Positions 49,015 through 50,617 of a stretch of DNA of 50,617 nt are shown here, one piece after another. Numbering within the stretch: the stretch's first letter is position 1; every line of letters begins with the position of its first letter. The notes beneath the pieces are model-generated. The model made no database searches, was not told the DNA's origin, and saw only the letters and a list, made by a program, of their open reading frames with translations. The position numbers and the translations under genes are program-made. Location: the NCBI GenBank assembly GCA_017397955.1, contig JAFQHL010000062.1, forward strand, positions 1-50,617. Reading direction: 5' to 3'. This stretch comes from Clostridia bacterium. GTDB taxonomy: Bacteria; Bacillota; Clostridia; Oscillospirales; CAG-382.

Positions 49015-49032
49015 TTGAAAGTGCACTTTCAA
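49015..49032. repeat. 18-bp palindrome TTGAAAGTGCACTTTCAA, copy 2
   Basis: Identical to 48090-48107 and extended by one matching base on each side (49014-49033). It lies just after the XRE gene stop. Confidence 0.8.
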
Positions 49033-49093
49033 AGCTTTGTGCTTAACTCTCCCCCAAATTATATTTGCTTTTAGAATAACGATAAATACAGAT

Positions 49094-49133
49094 AAGCGGT
49101 AGAACGCACCGAGGTGCGTTCTACCGCTTTTAT
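49094..49133 (+). terminator. Intrinsic terminator of the XRE gene
   Basis: A 17-bp stem (49094-49110 with 49113-49129), very tight loop, followed by TTATAT. Strong on both strands. Confidence 0.85.
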
Positions 49134-49200
49134 ATATCCAAAAGCCAAAGCAATAAATTAGCTTGAGCGAGGCATTTTGTCTCGATTCGCCGGTGCTTTT

Positions 49201-49229
49201 TTGACTTTATAAAAAAATTTTTGTATAAT
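49201..49229 (+). promoter_or_regulatory. Promoter of the two-gene replication-like operon
   Basis: TTGACT (49201-49206) and TATAAT (49224-49229), 17-bp A/T-only spacer. Confidence 0.8.
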
Positions 49230-49295
49230 ATATATGTAAGGTAAAGAAAGTTACCTTAATAAAATATTTTAAATCAGAAAGGAGATACATGTTTT

Positions 49296-49541
49296 ATGTA
49301 TACCTCAATAGTAGAAGAAATGGCGTTTCATCACGCTGACCCAACAGAAGCGGACAAAATTATTTGGAGACAGCTAAAAGAAATGAATAATCCCGTCTAC
49401 AAACGCCGTGAATACGAACAACTTATAAAAGATGTTGTCGCCGAAGTTATGAAACGCATAAGCGTTCAACTCAAGGACGAGGCATCTGAAGCCGTAAAAA
49501 GCCTTAACAACGAAATTAAAAAGATAGGAGGTCAGAAATAA
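49296..49541 (+). CDS. Small hypothetical protein
   Basis: An 81-residue, largely helical and charged protein (TEADKIIWRQLKEMNN; then VVAEVMKRISVQLKDEAS, possible coiled coil about 45-78). AAAGGAG lies 11 bases before ATG. Its stop is one base before the next gene start, so both are made from one transcript. I do not recognise a family; the position ahead of a winged-helix protein suggests an element-maintenance role (inference). Confidence 0.75.
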   Translation: MYTSIVEEMAFHHADPTEADKIIWRQLKEMNNPVYKRREYEQLIKDVVAEVMKRISVQLKDEASEAVKSLNNEIKKIGGQK

Positions 49542-49542
49542 T

Positions 49543-50058
49543 ATGCCCCCAGTAACATACCCAAATCAACGGGTAATAAAAATACACCGTGAAAAGGTGG
49601 AGAGGGATTTTTTAGGAATTAAAAATTCCACGTGGCAGGCTGCGGCTCGCGATTTGCGAGCCCACGGCTTGTTGCTGTATCTATATTTAGCATCAAACGC
49701 TGACAATTTTGAGTTAGCATTTTCACCGGCGCATGTATCTGAAGCCATAGGGATGCCACGCTCAACGTGTTCAGACCAATTCAAAAAGCTCATAGATAAA
49801 GGTTATCTTGTGCCAACGGCAGGGAATAGGTTTGAATTTTTTGAAACACCGCAAACGCGTAGCTCGGTTGCAAGTGAAGAAACGACAACCGTTCAACCTT
49901 TTGATTGGAGTTCGTCTCTCGAATGGAATAGTCCGGCTGTCGTTAAATCCAAACCGCCGGAGGATATAGAAATAAATAATATAAATAGTTCTGTAAATAG
50001 TTGGATAAATAATAGCGGTTATCAACCAACTCAGAACAATATAGGATTTAGATTCTAA
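49543..50058 (+). CDS. Winged-helix protein, replication-initiator-like N-terminus
   Basis: A 171-residue protein. Residues about 15-95 form a winged helix (IKNSTWQAAARDLRAHGLLLYLYLAS ... LAFSPAHVSEAIGMPRSTCSDQFKKLIDKGYLV, shown in pieces), with the start RVIKIHREKVERDFL typical of small RepA-like or helix-turn-helix proteins of Clostridia elements. The remainder (about 100-171) is Ser/Asn-rich and disordered. GGAGG 9 bases before ATG. Replication or regulatory role inferred; no repeat array that would be an origin is visible within the window. Confidence 0.72.
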   Translation: MPPVTYPNQRVIKIHREKVERDFLGIKNSTWQAAARDLRAHGLLLYLYLASNADNFELAFSPAHVSEAIGMPRSTCSDQFKKLIDKGYLVPTAGNRFEFFETPQTRSSVASEETTTVQPFDWSSSLEWNSPAVVKSKPPEDIEINNINSSVNSWINNSGYQPTQNNIGFRF

Positions 50059-50065
50059 AAGAAAA

Positions 50066-50100
50066 GGGAACAAGAGGAATATATAAATCCTCTCGTTCCC
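50066..50100. terminator. Bidirectional terminator-like hairpin
   Basis: GGGAACAAGAGGA / TCCTCTCGTTCCC (50066-50078, 50088-50100) with one A-C mismatch and A-rich flanks, between convergent genes. Confidence 0.7.
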
Positions 50101-50130
50101 AAAACACTATTCTCTTAAACTTTTTCATTG

Positions 50131-50580
50131 TTAAGATGCCTTCTTAAATGTAGATTCAAAAACCTCTTTAACTGTGGATTTTACGCCCTTAGTTTCTTTC
50201 TCTTTTGGAGAGGGTGTTCTGTAATCGGGAAATACGCTTACAAACCAATCCTTAACAAACTTGTAAGGGCTCTTTTGTCCTTTGGACTGCTTTTTAACTT
50301 CTACAAATTTTTCAATTAAATCTTTGCTGTTCTCTTGGATGCTAAGATATAGATACATATTATCGTAAGTAAAGTTTTTATTATAACGAGGTGCCTTCTT
50401 GGTTCTACCGGATTTTACTACTGTTTTCATAGTAGGGAAGTCCGCAAGGACGCTTTTACGTATTTCGTATTCCGCCGACCCATACTCTGCTGCTTTCTTT
50501 TGGAACTTCAAGTTCATAATAAATAAATTGTTCTGATAATCGATTTTATAACCCTTGATTTTGCTGTTTTCGTTAGCCAT
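50131..50580 (-). CDS. Hypothetical protein, mobile-element associated
   Basis: A 149-residue basic, Lys-rich protein (KIKGYKIDYQNNLFIMNLKFQKKAAEY; later VKSGRTKKAPRYNKNFTYDNMYLYLSIQ, with pieces split here). ATG 50580 is preceded by GGAGG on the minus strand. No known domain recognised. The middle is mixed alpha/beta and the C-terminus Lys/Ser-rich and likely disordered. It is convergent with the winged-helix gene; its promoter is at or beyond the window edge. Confidence 0.7.
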   Translation of the reverse strand: MANENSKIKGYKIDYQNNLFIMNLKFQKKAAEYGSAEYEIRKSVLADFPTMKTVVKSGRTKKAPRYNKNFTYDNMYLYLSIQENSKDLIEKFVEVKKQSKGQKSPYKFVKDWFVSVFPDYRTPSPKEKETKGVKSTVKEVFESTFKKAS

Positions 50581-50617
50581 TATTATTACCTCCTAATTAT
50601 GCTGATGCTTTTTCTTC

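Larger units (their letters stand above)
48989..49295 (+). other. Gap with palindrome copy 2, terminator and promoter
   Basis: No gene. Palindrome TTGAAAGTGCACTTTCAA at 49015-49032, terminator at 49094-49129, a C/G-rich patch with weak hairpin CGAGGCATTTTGTCTCG near 49168, and the promoter at 49201-49229. Confidence 0.7.

Noticed and set aside
1..50617. tRNA or rRNA genes
   Set aside because: No cloverleaf-like sequence with a T-loop (GGTTCRAATCC) and no rRNA segment was noticed on either strand by eye; a tRNAscan run would settle it.

Overview
The window looks like a chromosomal segment of an uncultured or poorly studied anaerobic, spore-forming Firmicute of the class Clostridia, probably near the Oscillospiraceae/Ruminococcaceae. 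Evidence: spoIIID (18.9 kb), four proteins with type I dockerins (two DxNxDG-type calcium loops each), a Na+-translocating decarboxylase beta subunit, strong AGGAGG ribosome binding sites and consensus sigma-A promoters. No rRNA, tRNA or CRISPR array was seen.

Layout. 1-221: an intergenic element whose second copy lies at 21.8-22.1 kb. 222-3129 (minus): decarboxylase beta subunit plus a small membrane protein, a Crp/Fnr regulator and an MnmM/YtqB-type methyltransferase. 3203-12224: a secreted dockerin amidase, two related small membrane proteins, and a large secreted beta-helix/metallo-beta-lactamase/dockerin protein. 12270-16503: a HAD phosphatase, then an operon of an acyl-CoA ligase and a Na+:solute symporter preceded by a Tyr-rich leader peptide and an intrinsic terminator. 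16552-19130 (minus): spoIIID-anmK-acetyltransferase.

19302-37595 is a surface polysaccharide locus. A flippase and a GT2 gene run rightward and meet a 15-gene leftward operon with one clear promoter at 37.7 kb: initiating sugar-phosphate transferase, HpcH/HpaI-like aldolase, glycosyltransferases of GT2, GT4 and GT32 type, UDP-sugar dehydrogenase and epimerase (predicted UDP-GalNAcA supply), CapK/PaaK-like ligase, EpsG-like polymerase and pyruvyltransferase. The convergent point is filled by the second copy of the intergenic element.

37773-44778: a dockerin protein with a cysteine-hydrolase-like head, an AbrB-type regulator with a zinc knuckle, an MBL hydrolase, an SGNH-like lipoprotein, and a CHAP amidase/InlB-repeat/dockerin protein whose mRNA leader is a long nested hairpin ending in a terminator. 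Three of the four dockerin proteins carry a cell-wall-hydrolase-like domain, and no cohesin or scaffoldin gene is in the window.

45.2-50.6 kb looks like part of an integrated mobile element: duplicated gene-end scraps at its left edge, a WYL regulator, a small serine recombinase with repeated motifs upstream, a SprT-like metallopeptidase, a small coiled-coil protein, a divergent XRE regulator, and replication/accessory genes. Its outer end is beyond the window.
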